From Variovorax paradoxus (GTDB lineage: Bacteria > Pseudomonadota > Gammaproteobacteria > Burkholderiales > Burkholderiaceae_C), in contig NZ_CP102931.1 in assembly GCF_024734665.1 (NCBI RefSeq), positions 618,001-682,000 on the forward strand: a DNA stretch of 64,000 nt, given 5' to 3'. The position numbers and the translations under genes are program-made. The notes under the pieces were generated by a model, which had not been told where the DNA came from, did no database searches, and saw only the letters and a list, made by a program, of their open reading frames with translations. Below are positions 1-8,579 of this stretch, in pieces (the stretch's first letter is position 1; every line of letters starts with the position of its first letter).

Positions 1-4
1 CGAA

Positions 5-745
5 ATGAGGCAGCCCGTGGGCCCCGCGTCTTCGCTGGCCACCGCCGCCGAAGGCGCAAAGGACATCCTGCCTGCGGTGATGGTCGCGGTTCCGATCGGT
101 CTGCTGCTCGGCGCCCTGTGCAGGTCCAAGGGCATTCCGGCGGCGGAGGCCGGATGGATGTCCCTCCTCGTCAACGCGGGCGCATCGCAGTTTGCGGCAG
201 TGCAACTGTGGGCGAACGACGGGCCAAGGCTGGGGCCCATCCTGCTGTCCACTTTGCTGATCAATGTGCGCCACGCGCTGATGAGCCTGACCCTCGTTCC
301 CAAGCTGGCGAAGGCCGGCATGACGCGCCTGCGCATGCTCGTCGCGCTGGCCTTTCTCACCGATCCGACGTGGGGATTCGCAGAGCAGCGTGCGCGCGCG
401 GGCCTGCCCGTCACCTGGTCCTATTGGATGGGCCTGGCGCTCACCTTCACGGCGGCGTGGACTGGTGCGACCATTGCCGGCGCGTGGCTGGGCGCCTATC
501 TCGGGGATCCGCGGCAGATCGGCGCGGACTTCGCGCTGGCGGCATTGTTCATCGGCATGACGGCCAGGTTCTGGGCGGGGTGGCGGCGCACCGGTCTTGC
601 CATTGCCGCCAGTGGCCTGTCGTCGGCAGCCGTGTTCCATACCCTCGGTGCACCCTGGCACGTGATTGCCGGTGCCGTGGCCGGCATTGCGGCGGCGTAC
701 TTCACGGCGCAGCCGGAGGAACCTCGGGAGCAGAAGTTCGCATGA
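5..745 (+). CDS. azlC: AzlC family branched-chain amino acid exporter, large subunit
   Basis: This is an inner-membrane protein of 246 aa with the hydrophobic segments and length of AzlC (Pfam AzlC). With the small AzlD subunit the family exports branched-chain amino acids or analogues such as azaleucine. Seen: an N-terminal stretch PAVMVAVPIGLLLGAL, the conserved family pattern around LLINVRHALM, and a hydrophobic C-terminus. Its stop overlaps the azlD start (ATGA at 742-745), so the two are translationally coupled. The start at position 5 is the first ATG in the window; sequence further 5' is not available, so an upstream start or operon partner cannot be excluded. The substrate is inferred from family only. 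Confidence 0.85.
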   Translation: MRQPVGPASSLATAAEGAKDILPAVMVAVPIGLLLGALCRSKGIPAAEAGWMSLLVNAGASQFAAVQLWANDGPRLGPILLSTLLINVRHALMSLTLVPKLAKAGMTRLRMLVALAFLTDPTWGFAEQRARAGLPVTWSYWMGLALTFTAAWTGATIAGAWLGAYLGDPRQIGADFALAALFIGMTARFWAGWRRTGLAIAASGLSSAAVFHTLGAPWHVIAGAVAGIAAAYFTAQPEEPREQKFA

Positions 746-1065
746 CGTTCCACGTGACAACACTCGAGGCGATTGTTGCGATGGCCGTCGTCACCTATCT
801 CACGCGAGTCGTAGGCATGCTGGTGATGCGTTGGGATCGATTCTCCGTCCGGGGCCGGGCGAGAGCGGCCCTGGATGCCATTCCGCCAGTCATGTTCGTG
901 ACGATCATCGCTCCGACCCTGCTTGTCACCGGCTGGCCTGAAACGTTGGCGGGCTTGCTGGCGGCTGCGGCCTCGGTCCGCCTTCCGCTCCTGGGAACGA
1001 TCCTTGTGGGCGTCGTTGCGGTGGCTGTGTTGCGTCTTGGCCTTGGCGTGCCAGGTGTTCCATGA
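742..1065 (+). CDS. azlD: AzlD family transporter subunit
   Basis: This is a 107-aa hydrophobic protein of AzlD size with three to four predicted membrane helices. The pattern TYLTRVVGMLVMR near residue 15 is the family's conserved N-terminal helix. It is the partner subunit of AzlC. The ATG at 742 lies inside the azlC stop, and its own TGA overlaps the next start at 1062 (ATGA again), so three genes are coupled in one transcript. It can be missed because longer overlapping reading frames cover the same span on both strands. Confidence 0.85.
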   Translation: MTFHVTTLEAIVAMAVVTYLTRVVGMLVMRWDRFSVRGRARAALDAIPPVMFVTIIAPTLLVTGWPETLAGLLAAAASVRLPLLGTILVGVVAVAVLRLGLGVPGVP

Positions 1066-1541
1066 GCGAGGGCGTGATGAGTCCGGCCGTACTCTCCTTC
1101 CTGACATCGAACAATGCGATCTTCACCGTTCATGAGCATGGCCCTGTGGTCACTTTCCGGGAGGCGCAGTTATCGCTTCCCTTCGATCCCGACGCGATGG
1201 TCAAGAGCCTTGCCTTCCGTCTCCCGGGTGACCGATATGCGATTGCTGCGATGCGGGCGGCCGAGCGCGCGGATTACAAGAAGATCGCTGACGCGCTTGG
1301 CGTGAAGAGAGCAGACCTCCAGATGGCGACGGATGCGGAACTGGTGCAGGCCCTGGCGATGGTTCCGGGCGGAGTAGCCCCCTTGCCAATCAACAACGCG
1401 CAGGTGGTGATAGACCTCGGAGTTACGGCGATGGAAGCGATCTATTGCGGCACTGGGCGCAATGATTCGACGCTGGAGATCCGCAGCGCCGAACTCCTCC
1501 GGGTAAATCGTGGTGCGCTGCGTGACCTCGTAAAGCGGTGA
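1062..1541 (+). CDS. YbaK/ProX-type aminoacyl-tRNA deacylase family protein
   Basis: This is a 159-aa protein of the YbaK/EbsC domain family, whose members hydrolyse mischarged tRNAs such as Cys-tRNA(Pro) or Ala-tRNA(Pro). Seen: the N-terminal region with HEHGPVVTFREAQ, the central MVKSLAFRL (lysine of the active-site region, about residue 47), and the C-terminal glycine-rich segment with CGTGRNDSTLEI, all typical of the fold. It is translationally coupled to azlD, which suggests a link to amino-acid homeostasis. Which tRNA it edits cannot be told. A 12-bp palindrome CGTCTGCAGACG (1543-1554) directly after the stop may act as a weak terminator hairpin. Confidence 0.8.
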   Translation: MSEGVMSPAVLSFLTSNNAIFTVHEHGPVVTFREAQLSLPFDPDAMVKSLAFRLPGDRYAIAAMRAAERADYKKIADALGVKRADLQMATDAELVQALAMVPGGVAPLPINNAQVVIDLGVTAMEAIYCGTGRNDSTLEIRSAELLRVNRGALRDLVKR

Positions 1542-1743
1542 TCGTCTGCAGACGACGCGATCCGAAAGTCTCGTAGCGGCACGAGACCTCGGCGCACACG
1601 AAATCGCTGCGTGCCCAAGCTCTCAGCCTTGAACTGGACGGCGTGAGAACGTGAGGGAGTCCAAAGAACATCACGGCACTCACGATCGGCAAGCGAAGAC
1701 CATCATTCGCCAGACTTGGGTAGCCGCTGCGGGCACCCGCGCC

Positions 1744-1770
1744 GCACCAGGAACCGATGATTCCTGGCGC
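1744..1770 (-). terminator. Stem-loop downstream of the autotransporter gene
   Basis: A 10-bp stem (GCGCCAGGAA read on the minus strand) with a 7-nt loop lies just after the autotransporter stop codon. One pair is a wobble. No T-run follows, so it may be a transcript-end stabiliser rather than a true intrinsic terminator. The rest of 1542-1779 shows no gene. Confidence 0.35.
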
Positions 1771-1779
1771 GGCGTCCCT

Positions 1780-4700
1780 TTACCACTTCATGCGCAGCCC
1801 GATCGAGCCCTGCAGGGAGGTCTTCACATCCGTCGCGCCGCCCGAGGCCCACAGCTTGCCGATTTCGCCGTAGATGCTGGTGGTCTGGTTCAGCGCCAGG
1901 GTGAGACCCCCGGCCAGTTCGCTGACAGTGGAGCCGGTGCGGCTCGTGATGTCAGTCGTGGCGGCAGGTCCGATGAAGCGGGCGACGTCGGCGCCGCCGC
2001 TCGCCTTGTAGACGTTGAAGCGGCCATACGGCTGCAGCATGCCGAGGCTCGTAGCGATCTCGCCCTTCACGCGCACGCCGACGCGCGCGATCCAGCCGTC
2101 GTCGCTGTCCTGCCGCACGTTCGCACCGGAGATCGCGATGTCGTCCAGGCTGATGTGCTGGCGAATCAGCTGAAGTTGCGGCTCGATCTTCCAGCCGCTG
2201 TCGCCCATTGCGAATGCCTGGCCCACTTCGATGGATGCCGTCAGGCTGTCGCCCTTGCCCGAGCTGCGCTGAGTCGACAGCGGCTCGACGGTGTAACGGT
2301 GCCGCCCGGCCTGCAGCACGGCGTCGGCGTAGAAGCCCGAATCGGCGGTCCAGGTGCCGTAGGCGCCCAGGTACTGGCTGCGCAGGTCGTTGGAACCGAC
2401 GGCCAGGTTGGCGATGCCGCTGGCGAAGCCGCTGACCCTGACGCTGCCGTCGAGCTGGCCGACGTACACGCCGGCGCGCCAGTTCGATGTGGCGAACAGA
2501 TCGGTGCCGGCCTGGAAGCCCTTGACGTTGCCCTTGCTGTGCGGGTCGACGGTGCCTTGCTGGCGGATGTCGATGTCGGTGGCGATCACGCGGCCCCAGG
2601 CGCGGCGCTCGGTGTCGGTCGATGCGGCGGCGCCTGCCTTGACATCGTCGTCGCCGATGCGTTGATGCAGGTTGCCGATCATGGCCAGGTCCGCCTGGCG
2701 CACCTGGCTGGGCAGCGCGGAGAGCAACGGCACTTCGGCGCGGTAGGCCGGCACTTGCACGGCGCTCGTGCCTGCACCGCCCGTTGTGCCGCCTGTCGAT
2801 CCGCCAGTGCCCGCGGTTGCCGTGGTGGTCGATCGCAGGTACCAGTTCTCGCCGGTGCCGCTGGCGTCGGCGGCATACAGGCGGTACTCGTAGGCACCCG
2901 CATCCACGTGGCCGCCCGCGAGCGAGAACGCGTCCTTGGTGGTCTGTGCGGTGGTGGTGGCGCCGTTGAGCGCCGAGACCACTTCGATGCCGTTGCCCAC
3001 GGTCAGTGCGCCCAGGCCACCGAGCTGGGTGATCTGCACGCTGGTCCTGCCGCTGGCCGAGGCGCTTGCACCGTTGAGCACCAGCCGGTCGCTCACGCTG
3101 GTGCTGTCGCCCAGGAAGGTGCCCAGCCGCAGCACGCCGTTGTTGCCCACATAGGCGCCGTTGACGGTGAGGGTGGTGCCTGGTGTGGTGCCTACCAATG
3201 TGACAGTGCCGCTGTTGGCGAGCGAGGCAACCGTCTGGCTGAAGCCTGCAAGGTCGAGCGTGGCACCGCTTCGCACGGTATGCGCCGAGGCTGCGCTGAA
3301 GGTGTCGGCGACGCCGGCCTTCAGGGTGCCTTCGGCCACATCGGTCGCGCCGGTATAGCTGTTGGAGCCCGAGAGCGTGAGGGTGCCGCTGCCGATCTTG
3401 GTGATGAAGCCGCCGCCGGTGATGTTGCCGCTGAGCGTGGCGCTGAAGCCGCCGGTGTCGATCACCGGGTCGTTGTTGCCGGTCAGCACCACGGCGTTGG
3501 CGAGGTTCAGGCCGTCGGCAGCGAAGCCGAGCGTGGTGCCGTCGTCCATCGCCAGCGTGCCGGTGCCCAGCGCCAGGTTGTTGCCGACGTTCAGCCGGCC
3601 TTGCTTGAGCGCGGTGCCGCCGCCGTAGCTGTTGGCCGCGGTGAGCGTCGTGGTGCCGGCGCCTTCCTTGACGAGCGAGCCGGTGCCGCTGATCGTGCCC
3701 GACAGCGTGAGCGCGTCCGAGCGGTTGATGACCAGCGTCGCGTTGTTCAGGACGTTGCCCACGATGCTGCCTGTGGTGCCGCCGTTGCCGAGTTGCAGCG
3801 TGCCGGCACTGATGACGGTGCCGCCCTCGTAGCTGTTGTCGGCGGTGAGGATCGTCGTGCCCGTGCCGGCCTGCACAAGCGCGCCGGAACCGCTGATGGT
3901 GCCCGACAGCGTCAACGCGTTCGAGCGCTGGATGGTCAACGTCGCGTTGTCGACGATGTCGCCTTTTACCGAGCCGGTGGTGCCGCCGCTGCCGAGTTGC
4001 AGCACACCGGCGCTGATCGTGGTGGTGCCGGTGAAGGCCTGGTCCTGCGTCAGCGTGAGCGTGCCCGCACCGGTCTTCTCGATGCCGCCCGTGCCGCTCA
4101 CGAGGCCGGCGTAGGTCGCGTTGTCGGGCTGGGCGAAACGCACCAGCCCGTTGTCGGTGATTGCTGCCGGCGCGAATTGCGCGCTGCTCTGCAACACGCC
4201 GCCCGAACCGACGGTCATGCTGCCTGTGTAGGTGCTGGCATCGGCGCCCAGGATCAGGGTGCCGCCATTGACGGTCGCGCTGGTGATGCCCGAGGACGGC
4301 AGCGCCACGTTGAAGGTCCAGACCCCGGCATTGCTCTGCAGCGTCTGGAACCCGGCCAGGGAAAGCGGTGCAAACGTCGAGGCGCCGCCGTTTTCGCTTT
4401 CGAGCGTGAGAAGGTTGGCGCCGCCTCCGCCGCTGATGTTGCCGGTGATCGAGGAGCCCGTGTAGGCATGCAGCGCATCGTTGCCGTTTGCGAAGTTGAG
4501 CGACCCGATGACGCTGCCCTTGTTGGTGAAATCGACAGCAGAGGTGCCGTTGGCACCGAACACCGTGGCGGTGCCGGGGTTGGTGCTGCCCGATACATAG
4601 CCCGCTTCCATCGTGCCGGTGTTGAGGATGGTGTTGTTGCCGGAGCTCGCCTGGAACCAGATCGCCGCATGGGTCGATCGCACGGTTCCGTGATTGATGA

Positions 4701-5226
4701 TCGTGTTGCCGCTGCCGACGGGATTGATGGCCTCCGAATTGGTTGCGCTTCCATTCGCGAAGACGTTGGCGCCTTGCTCGATGGTGATGGTGCTGTTGCT
4801 GTTGAACTCGATCGTGTTGGCGCCGATGCCGCCTGGGTACGGACTGTTTCCGTTGGTGGAGCTGTTCTGCACCGTGGCACCGTTGCGAATCGTGATGGTG
4901 GCATTGTTGCCAAGGCTGATCGCGGAGTTGTTGACCGTGTCGATCAATGCACCCGACTGGACATCCACCGACGTGTTGGCAGCCGTGGTCGGTCCCGTCC
5001 CGACGGTCGTGCCTTGCGTTCCTCCTGCCGAACTGCAGGCGATGGCCGCACCCGTGGCCACACAATCCGCCGCGGCCGGCATTGACACCGTGGCCAGAGC
5101 CAGTGTCACCGCTGCGCCTGCCGCGCTCACAGTGGCGCGAGCTTTCGCATGACCACGACTCAACTCCGAAACTACGGTCCATGCTGCGAGAGCATCGTTC
5201 CAAACAATGCCAAATACCTTGTTCAT
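1780..5226 (-). CDS. Autotransporter (type Va) with ESPR signal, PATR repeats and C-terminal beta-barrel
   Basis: This is a 1148-aa surface or secreted autotransporter. The start chosen is the ATG at 5226, preceded by AGGA; it gives the extended signal peptide region MNKVFGIVWNDALAAWTVVSE, followed by a hydrophobic core and an AAA cleavage site near residue 48. The passenger is a beta-helix built of passenger-associated transport repeats (pattern GSGTLTLSGSNSYTGAT and variants). Two of these form a 68-residue tandem repeat. The last ~280 residues are the autotransporter barrel, ending in an aromatic residue (RMKW), as needed for Bam recognition. No serine-protease motif is seen, so an adhesin role is more likely. 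It stands alone; the upstream region carries three phased TTAACT repeats. Confidence 0.9.
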   Translation of the reverse strand: MNKVFGIVWNDALAAWTVVSELSRGHAKARATVSAAGAAVTLALATVSMPAAADCVATGAAIACSSAGGTQGTTVGTGPTTAANTSVDVQSGALIDTVNNSAISLGNNATITIRNGATVQNSSTNGNSPYPGGIGANTIEFNSNSTITIEQGANVFANGSATNSEAINPVGSGNTIINHGTVRSTHAAIWFQASSGNNTILNTGTMEAGYVSGSTNPGTATVFGANGTSAVDFTNKGSVIGSLNFANGNDALHAYTGSSITGNISGGGGANLLTLESENGGASTFAPLSLAGFQTLQSNAGVWTFNVALPSSGITSATVNGGTLILGADASTYTGSMTVGSGGVLQSSAQFAPAAITDNGLVRFAQPDNATYAGLVSGTGGIEKTGAGTLTLTQDQAFTGTTTISAGVLQLGSGGTTGSVKGDIVDNATLTIQRSNALTLSGTISGSGALVQAGTGTTILTADNSYEGGTVISAGTLQLGNGGTTGSIVGNVLNNATLVINRSDALTLSGTISGTGSLVKEGAGTTTLTAANSYGGGTALKQGRLNVGNNLALGTGTLAMDDGTTLGFAADGLNLANAVVLTGNNDPVIDTGGFSATLSGNITGGGFITKIGSGTLTLSGSNSYTGATDVAEGTLKAGVADTFSAASAHTVRSGATLDLAGFSQTVASLANSGTVTLVGTTPGTTLTVNGAYVGNNGVLRLGTFLGDSTSVSDRLVLNGASASASGRTSVQITQLGGLGALTVGNGIEVVSALNGATTTAQTTKDAFSLAGGHVDAGAYEYRLYAADASGTGENWYLRSTTTATAGTGGSTGGTTGGAGTSAVQVPAYRAEVPLLSALPSQVRQADLAMIGNLHQRIGDDDVKAGAAASTDTERRAWGRVIATDIDIRQQGTVDPHSKGNVKGFQAGTDLFATSNWRAGVYVGQLDGSVRVSGFASGIANLAVGSNDLRSQYLGAYGTWTADSGFYADAVLQAGRHRYTVEPLSTQRSSGKGDSLTASIEVGQAFAMGDSGWKIEPQLQLIRQHISLDDIAISGANVRQDSDDGWIARVGVRVKGEIATSLGMLQPYGRFNVYKASGGADVARFIGPAATTDITSRTGSTVSELAGGLTLALNQTTSIYGEIGKLWASGGATDVKTSLQGSIGLRMKW
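3601..4008 (-). repeat. 204-bp intragenic tandem duplication in the autotransporter passenger
   Basis: Two consecutive 68-codon units (4008-3805, then 3804-3601) both begin with a G-V/T-L-Q-L-G motif and share NATL, ALTLSGTISG and a TLTAxNSY block. The DNA is also strongly conserved (for example GTGCCCGACAGCGT recurs 204 bp apart). This is a candidate site for recombination-driven passenger length change. Confidence 0.7.
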
Positions 5227-5379
5227 GATGTTCCTGGTTGATTCCGCCGCCGCGGAGTAGCGACGCAATCCAAGCCAAGATCAGGCAGAGCGGCCCTTGC
5301 CGCACAAGCCCTCAGCACTGGAGCGTCTAGCGTGAGGGCGCGAGCATATGTAACAAGCGGTCGCTCGGGGGCGATGCTT

Positions 5380-5411
5380 TGTTAACTCTAGTTAACTTTT
5401 ATTAACTAGTT
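5380..5411. promoter_or_regulatory. Three TTAACT direct repeats at exact 10-bp phasing upstream of the autotransporter
   Basis: TTAACT starts at 5382, 5392 and 5402. The first two are inside GTTAAC palindromes and the third runs into AACTAGTT. The block is AT-rich in otherwise GC-rich DNA and lies about 155-185 bp before the autotransporter start codon. Same-face, 10-bp phased direct repeats are the usual layout of sites for OmpR-type response regulators, so I infer an operator. The remaining intergenic DNA (5227-5555) shows no gene. Confidence 0.5.
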
Positions 5412-5555
5412 CACACATATAACGGGATTTCGCTTCAAAACCTTGTTGCCTGGGCCCGACGGGGCTTGGAGGACGACGTCGATCATGGTCCTCAATACAA
5501 CTCCGTCAGACGGAGCGGAGACAGGCGAAGGCCGACACACCAACCGACGTGAACA

Positions 5556-5999
5556 TCATTGCGCGTGCGCGGCAACTGATGCCACGGCACGCAGACCGAG
5601 CAGGTAGCTGTCCACGCCAAAGCCGCAGATCTGTCCTTTCACGATCTCGGCGAACACCGAGTGATGGCGAAACGTCTCGCGCGCATGGATGTTCGACATG
5701 TGCAACTCGACCACAGGCACAGTGAGGATCGCCAGTGCGTCGCGAATGCCGTAGCTGTAGTGCGTCCATGCACCCGCGTTGATGAGGACCGCATCCACGC
5801 CCTCGGTGAAGCCGCGGTGGATGCGCTCGCACATCGCGCCTTCGCAATTGGTCTGGAAGCTCTCGACCTCGGTGCCGAGCTCCCTACCGAGTGCCTGCAG
5901 TTGCGCGTCGATCTCGGCCAGCGTCACCGTGCCGTACTGCTTCGGGTCGCGCTTGCCGAACATGTTGTGGTTGATGCCGTGCAGCATGAGGATCTTCAT
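5556..5999 (-). CDS. aroQ: Type II 3-dehydroquinate dehydratase (divergent paralogue)
   Basis: This is a 147-aa cytosolic enzyme of the type II dehydroquinase family, which interconverts 3-dehydroquinate and 3-dehydroshikimate. Seen in order: the N-terminal loop with catalytic Arg and Tyr (FGKRDPKQYG, about residues 14-23), INAGAWTHYSYGIRDAL, and the C-terminal substrate-binding SNIHARETFRHHS. Two family-conserved spots differ: the usual LNGPNLNLLG-like start reads MLHGINHNMFG, and the usual NHEG reads NCEG. It is the last gene of a six-gene minus-strand operon with an aroE-like gene, so a catabolic (quinate/dehydroshikimate) role is likelier than aromatic amino-acid synthesis. That role is inference. 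Confidence 0.85.
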   Translation of the reverse strand: MKILMLHGINHNMFGKRDPKQYGTVTLAEIDAQLQALGRELGTEVESFQTNCEGAMCERIHRGFTEGVDAVLINAGAWTHYSYGIRDALAILTVPVVELHMSNIHARETFRHHSVFAEIVKGQICGFGVDSYLLGLRAVASVAAHAQ

Positions 6000-6023
6000 G
6001 GGGGTCGTCTCCTGGTCGTCGGG

Positions 6024-6845
6024 TCAGACCAAGGGAATGGTCATGCGGTCGATGAGGCTGCGCGTGTCGGGCCGCACGCCGCGCCACCACAGGAAGGCTT
6101 CCGCAGCCTGTTCCACGAGCATGCCGACGCCGTCGGCCAGCTTCGGCACGCCGGCGTTCTGCGCCAGGCGCAGGAAGGGCGTCAGGCCCTTGCCGTAGGC
6201 GAGCTCGTAGGCCAGCTTCGCACCCTGCAGCGCCTGCGCGGGCAGGGGCGGCAATTCGGCCCTGAGGCTCGCGGAGGTGCCGTTGATGACGATGTCGAAT
6301 CGCTCGCCTGCCAGATCGCCGTAGCCGCAGCCTTGCACGCGGCCGTGCCCGGCGAACTGTTTCGCCAGGTCGACGGCCTTGGCCTGCGTGCGGTTCGCCA
6401 GCACCACCACGGCCGGTTTTTGCGCGAGAAACGGCTGCAGTGCGCCACGCACCGCACCGCCCGCGCCCAACACCAGCATGCGCGCGCCCTCGAACGGGAA
6501 GCCCAGGTTGCTCTGGATGTCGTTTGTCAGGCCCACGCCGTCGAAGTTGTCGGCAAGGATGCGGTCGCCTTCGAACTTGAGCGCGTTGGTGGCGCCGGCG
6601 AGTTCGGCGCGTTCGAGCCGCTCGGTGGCCAGTGCATAGGCCTGCAGCTTGAACGGTGCGGTGACGTTCATTCCGCGCCCGCCCGCCTTGCGGAATGCGT
6701 GCACGTCGTCGGTGAAGCGCTCCAGCGAGCCTTCGATCGCGCTGTAGTCGATGTCCTGGCCGGTCGCTTGCGCGAAGCTGCCGTGGATCATCGGCGACTT
6801 GGTGTGTCCTATCGGGTTGCCGATCACGGCGTACTTGTCGGTCAT
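6024..6845 (-). CDS. aroE: Shikimate/quinate 5-dehydrogenase family protein
   Basis: This 273-aa NAD(P)-dependent dehydrogenase reduces 3-dehydroshikimate to shikimate, or acts on quinate, in the cytosol. Seen: the N-terminal substrate domain with NPIGHTKSPMIH (about 9-20), NVTAPFK with the catalytic Lys, GATNALKFEG, the Rossmann loop VLGAGGAVRGAL (about 125-136), and a C-terminal DGVGMLVEQAAEAFLWW. The start is the ATG at 6845, preceded by AAGGAGA; a longer in-frame start lies upstream but has no such site. It is 24 bp before aroQ and 10 bp after the CoA-transferase gene. Cofactor and substrate preference cannot be read with certainty. Confidence 0.85.
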   Translation of the reverse strand: MTDKYAVIGNPIGHTKSPMIHGSFAQATGQDIDYSAIEGSLERFTDDVHAFRKAGGRGMNVTAPFKLQAYALATERLERAELAGATNALKFEGDRILADNFDGVGLTNDIQSNLGFPFEGARMLVLGAGGAVRGALQPFLAQKPAVVVLANRTQAKAVDLAKQFAGHGRVQGCGYGDLAGERFDIVINGTSASLRAELPPLPAQALQGAKLAYELAYGKGLTPFLRLAQNAGVPKLADGVGMLVEQAAEAFLWWRGVRPDTRSLIDRMTIPLV

Positions 6846-6855
6846 GACTGTCTCC

Positions 6856-8085
6856 TTACTTGCTGTAGAGCACGCCATCGGCTTGCATGTCTGCGATCTG
6901 TGCGGCGTCGAAGCCGAGGCTCGCCGCGATTTCCGCGTTGTGCTCGCCCAGTTCGGGCGCCACCTGCGTGATCGAGGTGTCGCAACCCGACATGTGGAAG
7001 GGCAGGTTCGGCAGGCGGATTTTTCCGAGCACCGGGTGCTCCTGCTCGATCACCATGCCGCGCGCACGGATCTGCGGATCGGCCAGTACTTCGTCGATGC
7101 GTTGAACCTTGGCTGCAGGTACGTCGATGCCGTCCAGCATCTTCAGCACCTGCGCGACCGGCCGCGCCGCAACCCACGGCTTCACCACTTCGAGAATCTC
7201 CGTGCGGTGGGCATTGCGCCCGGCCGAAGCGTGCAGCCGCGTGTCGCTGCCGAAACCCGCGGGGCCGCCGTTCTGCTCGACCAGCGCGGCAAAGCGCTTC
7301 CACGCGTCGTCCACCTGCGCGGCGATCACGAGGTCGCCGTCCTGCGCGCGGAACACGCCGTAGAGCGTGGAATTGGGCATGTCGTGCCCGGTCTGCACCG
7401 GCACCTCCTGTCCGTTGGAGAGCGTGTAGCACTGCACCGCGTACTCGTGCATGGACACCAGCGTGTCGTACAGCGCCATGTCGATGTGCTGTCCGCGGCC
7501 GGATTTCACCCGCCCCAGCAGCGCGGCGTTGATTGCGGCGACCGCGTGGATGCCGGTGTACATGTCGCCGAGCGAGATGCGCAGCAGCGGCGGTGCTTCG
7601 CCCGGGTTGCCGACCATCTGCATGATGCCGCTCTTGGCTTCCGCGATGAGGCCGAAGCCGGCGCGGTGCGAGTCGGGGCCGGTGTGGCCGTAGGCCGAGA
7701 TCGAGCAGTACACCAGGCCGGGGTTGGTCTCGGCGAGTTCGGCATAGCCCAGGCCCAGCTTGTCGAGCGCGCCGGGGCGGTAGTTCTCGACGAACACGTC
7801 GGCGCTGTCGACCAGCTTTTTCATCAGTGCCCGGCCGCGTGGGTCCTTCGTGTTCACGCTGAGGCCCTTCTTGCCCATGTTCTGCTGCAGGAAATAGCCG
7901 CTGTGGTCGCCGACGAACCACGCATGCTGACGCCCTGCATCGCCCGTGCCGGGGCGCTCGACCTTGATGACTTCCGCGCCTAGCGCGGCGAGGCAGCGGC
8001 CGACATAGGGCCCGGCCAGGAAGTGGCTGTAGTCGACGACGCGGAAGCCGGCCAGCGGCAGCGCTTGTTTTGGCGACGTGCTCAT
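6856..8085 (-). CDS. CaiB/BaiF family (class III) CoA-transferase
   Basis: This 409-aa enzyme moves CoA between carboxylic acids through an aspartyl-CoA anhydride. Seen: VVDYSHFLAGPYVGRCLAALGAEVIKVE at the N-terminus, VENYRPGALDKLGLGY, and the catalytic Asp in SLGDMYTG (about residue 180). Its ATG overlaps the stop of the MaoC gene (8082-8085). In this operon it probably activates the acid that the MaoC hydratase then hydrates or dehydrates. It is only distantly like the two Frc proteins at 27840 and 29620, lacking their glycine-loop pattern, so the substrate is unlikely to be oxalate. Confidence 0.85.
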   Translation of the reverse strand: MSTSPKQALPLAGFRVVDYSHFLAGPYVGRCLAALGAEVIKVERPGTGDAGRQHAWFVGDHSGYFLQQNMGKKGLSVNTKDPRGRALMKKLVDSADVFVENYRPGALDKLGLGYAELAETNPGLVYCSISAYGHTGPDSHRAGFGLIAEAKSGIMQMVGNPGEAPPLLRISLGDMYTGIHAVAAINAALLGRVKSGRGQHIDMALYDTLVSMHEYAVQCYTLSNGQEVPVQTGHDMPNSTLYGVFRAQDGDLVIAAQVDDAWKRFAALVEQNGGPAGFGSDTRLHASAGRNAHRTEILEVVKPWVAARPVAQVLKMLDGIDVPAAKVQRIDEVLADPQIRARGMVIEQEHPVLGKIRLPNLPFHMSGCDTSITQVAPELGEHNAEIAASLGFDAAQIADMQADGVLYSK

Positions 8086-8543
8086 GCCGGCTTCCTAGGG
8101 ACCATCACGCGGTGCTCGCCCTTTTGCACGACCTCGTCGCGCTGGTTGATGAGCTCGGACGGCAGCACGAGGATGCCCCAGCCCGGCTTGCTCTTCGATT
8201 CACGCTTGCTGCCGACGTGGAATTTCACGCGCACCGTGTCGCCGAGCTTGATGGGGGCTACAAAGCTCCATTCCCAGCCGAGCGACATGCCCGGCATGAA
8301 GCGCATGTCGCTCTTCGTCTTGAGCCCGTCGGCCACCGACAGGCCGAACAGTCCGTGCGCCACGCGGGTGCCGAAGGGCGTGGTGCGCGCATAGGCTTCG
8401 TCGGTGTGAACGGGGGTGTGGTCGCCGGTGAGGTCTGCATACGCCATCACGCGGGCTTCTGTCACTTCATAGGGCGGGCTGATGCACTCCTGGCCGACGA
8501 CGGCGTCGTCCCAGTACTTGTCTTCGATGGTCAAGGTGGTCAT
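8082..8543 (-). CDS. MaoC-like (hot-dog fold) enoyl-CoA hydratase/dehydratase
   Basis: This is a 153-aa single hot-dog domain. The hydratase-2 motif is clear: DLTGDHTPVHTDEAYARTT, with the catalytic Asp and His near residues 40-46, followed by VAHGL. It hydrates a 2-enoyl-CoA or dehydrates a 3-hydroxyacyl-CoA. Its end overlaps the CoA-transferase start, implying coupled translation and consecutive steps. The substrate is not known. Confidence 0.82.
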   Translation of the reverse strand: MTTLTIEDKYWDDAVVGQECISPPYEVTEARVMAYADLTGDHTPVHTDEAYARTTPFGTRVAHGLFGLSVADGLKTKSDMRFMPGMSLGWEWSFVAPIKLGDTVRVKFHVGSKRESKSKPGWGILVLPSELINQRDEVVQKGEHRVMVPRKPA

Positions 8544-8579
8544 TGGTGTGTGTCTCTGTATTGGGGGAGCGGCTCTTCT

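Noticed and set aside
1651-5305. Very long open frames on the plus strand and in a second minus frame across the autotransporter
   Set aside because: They mirror the repetitive, GC-rich coding strand; the products are low-complexity Arg/Ala/Gly-rich and have no domain, signal or Shine-Dalgarno.
6856-8085. A third formyl-CoA:oxalate transferase
   Set aside because: It lacks the glycine loop seen in both Frc copies and lies in an operon with hydratase and aro-type genes.
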